Shown here: positions 6,103 to 6,882 of the stretch, one piece after another
How the letters are laid out: each line of letters begins with the position of its first letter
Numbering within the stretch: the first letter of the stretch is position 1
DNA from: Burkholderiales bacterium
Lineage (GTDB): Bacteria; Pseudomonadota; Gammaproteobacteria; Burkholderiales; Burkholderiaceae_C
NCBI GenBank assembly: GCA_005786815.1
Contig: SYDB01000223.1
Coordinates: forward strand, 1-6,882
Reading direction: 5' to 3'
DNA: 6,882 bases
Notes under the pieces: model-generated
What the model was told of the DNA's origin: nothing
The model's database searches: none
The model's input: the letters and a program-made list of their open reading frames with translations, nothing else
Translations under genes and position numbers: made by a program

Positions 6103-6561
6103 ATGGATACGCAAGCCCAAACAATTACGCAAGCCCAAGCCCATGCCCTAGCCGAACAAGTTGGCAAAACCATGTACGCGGTCGACACCGCCACCAAAGA
6201 CACCATGGGTATCACGCTGCAAGAGTGCGCGCCAGGACGAGCAACTATGCGTATGGAAGTCAAGCCGCTGCATTTGAATGGCCACCAAATTTGCCATGGC
6301 GGTTTTATTTTTACGCTGGCAGATTCCACATTTGCATTTGCCTGTAACAGTTACAACAAAGCGGCAGTGGCTGCAGGATGCAGCATTGAATTTTTAAAAC
6401 CTGCGCATGAGGGTGATGTGTTGACTTGCGTAGGCATTGAGCAAACCTTGTCTGGCAGACACGGTATTTACGATATGCGCGTGACCAACCAACACGGCGA
6501 CACCATTGCCATGTTCCGTGGCAAGAGCGCGCAAATTCAAGGCACGGTGATTCCAGCATGA
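6103..6561 (+). CDS. paaI: Hydroxyphenylacetyl-CoA thioesterase, hotdog fold
   Basis: A 152-residue acyl-CoA thioesterase. PaaI hydrolyses ring-hydroxylated phenylacetyl-CoA and related dead-end thioesters, freeing trapped CoA when the epoxide pathway stalls; it works as a cytoplasmic tetramer. The hotdog motif [20 protein letters not shown] spans 59-78, with HGG at 65-67 and the catalytic aspartate D74, equivalent to Asp61 of E. coli PaaI. Downstream, ACNS (80-83), [10 protein letters not shown] (92-101), [10 protein letters not shown] (121-130) and MFRGKS (137-142) also match the family. The N-terminus is about 12 residues longer than in E. coli, partly through the TQAQ repeat. It starts 5 nt after the paaG stop with AAAGG about 12 nt before the ATG, and its stop overlaps the paaK start, so the three genes are clearly one transcript. 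Confidence 0.94.
   Translation: MDTQAQTITQAQAHALAEQVGKTMYAVDTATKDTMGITLQECAPGRATMRMEVKPLHLNGHQICHGGFIFTLADSTFAFACNSYNKAAVAAGCSIEFLKPAHEGDVLTCVGIEQTLSGRHGIYDMRVTNQHGDTIAMFRGKSAQIQGTVIPA
6109..6138 (+). repeat. 12-bp direct repeat inside the paaI 5' end
   Basis: ACGCAAGCCCAA occurs at 6109-6120 and exactly again at 6127-6138, in the same frame, so that TQAQ is encoded twice in the first 12 residues. The second copy is followed by another GCC codon, extending the alanine/glutamine-rich stretch. It lies in the N-terminal extension before the hotdog fold, where length change should be tolerated. Confidence 0.8.
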
Positions 6562-6882
6562 GCCTAACATCATTTCCCTTAGACCCAAATGAAAAAGCCA
6601 GTATAGATGAGTTGCGTGCTTTGCAACTCAAACGTTTGCAATCCACTTTGCAGCACGCTTCTGCCAATTCACCTGCATACCGCACCAAGTTTGATGCGGC
6701 AGGCGTGCATCCAGATGACTGCAAAAGTCTGCAAGACCTAGCAAAGTTTCCATTCACCACCAAAGCTGATTTACGCGATAACTATCCGTTTGGCATGCTG
6801 GCCGTGCCACGTGTCCAATGTGTGCGCATACACGCGTCCAGTGGCACCACGGGCAAACCTACCGTGGTCGCTTACACACAGA
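6558..6882 (+). CDS. paaK: Phenylacetate-CoA ligase, N-terminal 108 residues (cut by window edge)
   Basis: The open frame from the ATG at 6558 continues past the right edge. PaaK activates phenylacetate to phenylacetyl-CoA with ATP, the entry step of the pathway. The visible part has the family's N-terminal pattern: [14 protein letters not shown] (15-28), [17 protein letters not shown] (38-54), [20 protein letters not shown] (61-80), and the ANL adenylate-forming P-loop [13 protein letters not shown] at 92-104 (core SSGTTGKP). The domain carrying the rest of the active site is outside the window; the usual length is about 430-440 residues. The start overlaps the paaI stop as ATGA, with GGTGA 7 nt upstream as ribosome binding site, indicating translational coupling. 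No break or substitution is seen in the visible part. Confidence 0.95.
   Translation, partial: MSLTSFPLDPNEKASIDELRALQLKRLQSTLQHASANSPAYRTKFDAAGVHPDDCKSLQDLAKFPFTTKADLRDNYPFGMLAVPRVQCVRIHASSGTTGKPTVVAYTQ

Noticed and set aside
6311..6763. A 150-residue minus-strand open frame across the paaI/paaK junction
   Set aside because: It is antisense to two well-supported genes, has no recognisable domain and is cysteine/serine rich as expected of an antisense frame.

Overview
The window looks like the chromosome of a betaproteobacterium, most likely a Burkholderiales member close to the Comamonadaceae. This rests on the close match of the paaG-paaI-paaK products to phenylacetate-pathway proteins, on a TetR/PaaR-like palindrome before paaG, and on moderate GC with compact gene spacing. 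Genus cannot be fixed from the sequence alone.

Layout. Bases 1-115 (minus strand) hold the start of a small membrane protein that runs off the left edge. It is divergent from a 148-residue exported protein of unknown function (244-690, plus). An enoyl-CoA hydratase lies at 743-1522 on the minus strand. A tight three-gene plus-strand operon follows (1598-5200): a DPM1-like family 2 glycosyltransferase fused to a GtrA membrane domain, an ArnT/PMT-like family 39 glycosyltransferase, and a PAP2-type lipid phosphatase. Next, on the same strand, come paaG (5252-6097), paaI (6103-6561) and the first 108 codons of paaK (6558 to the right edge). No gap longer than 300 bases lacks a gene, and I saw no tRNA, rRNA, CRISPR array or insertion sequence.

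How the genes work together. The trio reads as a complete polyprenol-phosphate-sugar module. The GT2 domain would charge undecaprenyl phosphate with a sugar at the inner face of the membrane, and the GtrA domain may help flip it. The GT39 enzyme would transfer the sugar to an envelope acceptor on the periplasmic side, and the PAP2 enzyme would remove a phosphate from a lipid substrate or carrier. Lipid A or another envelope glycan is the obvious acceptor class, but donor sugar and acceptor are not readable from the sequence. The paa genes belong to aerobic phenylacetate catabolism: PaaK makes phenylacetyl-CoA, PaaG isomerises the ring epoxide to the oxepin, and PaaI hydrolyses stalled CoA thioesters. 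The minus-strand hydratase has the classical two-glutamate active site and could serve as PaaF or in general beta-oxidation.

The most notable regulatory signal is an 18-bp near-perfect palindrome (5200-5217). It begins on the last base of the PAP2 stop codon and lies 34 bp before paaG. It resembles operators of TetR-family phenylacetate and fatty-acid regulators. No terminator is visible between the PAP2 gene and paaG, so envelope-operon transcripts may read into the paa operon.
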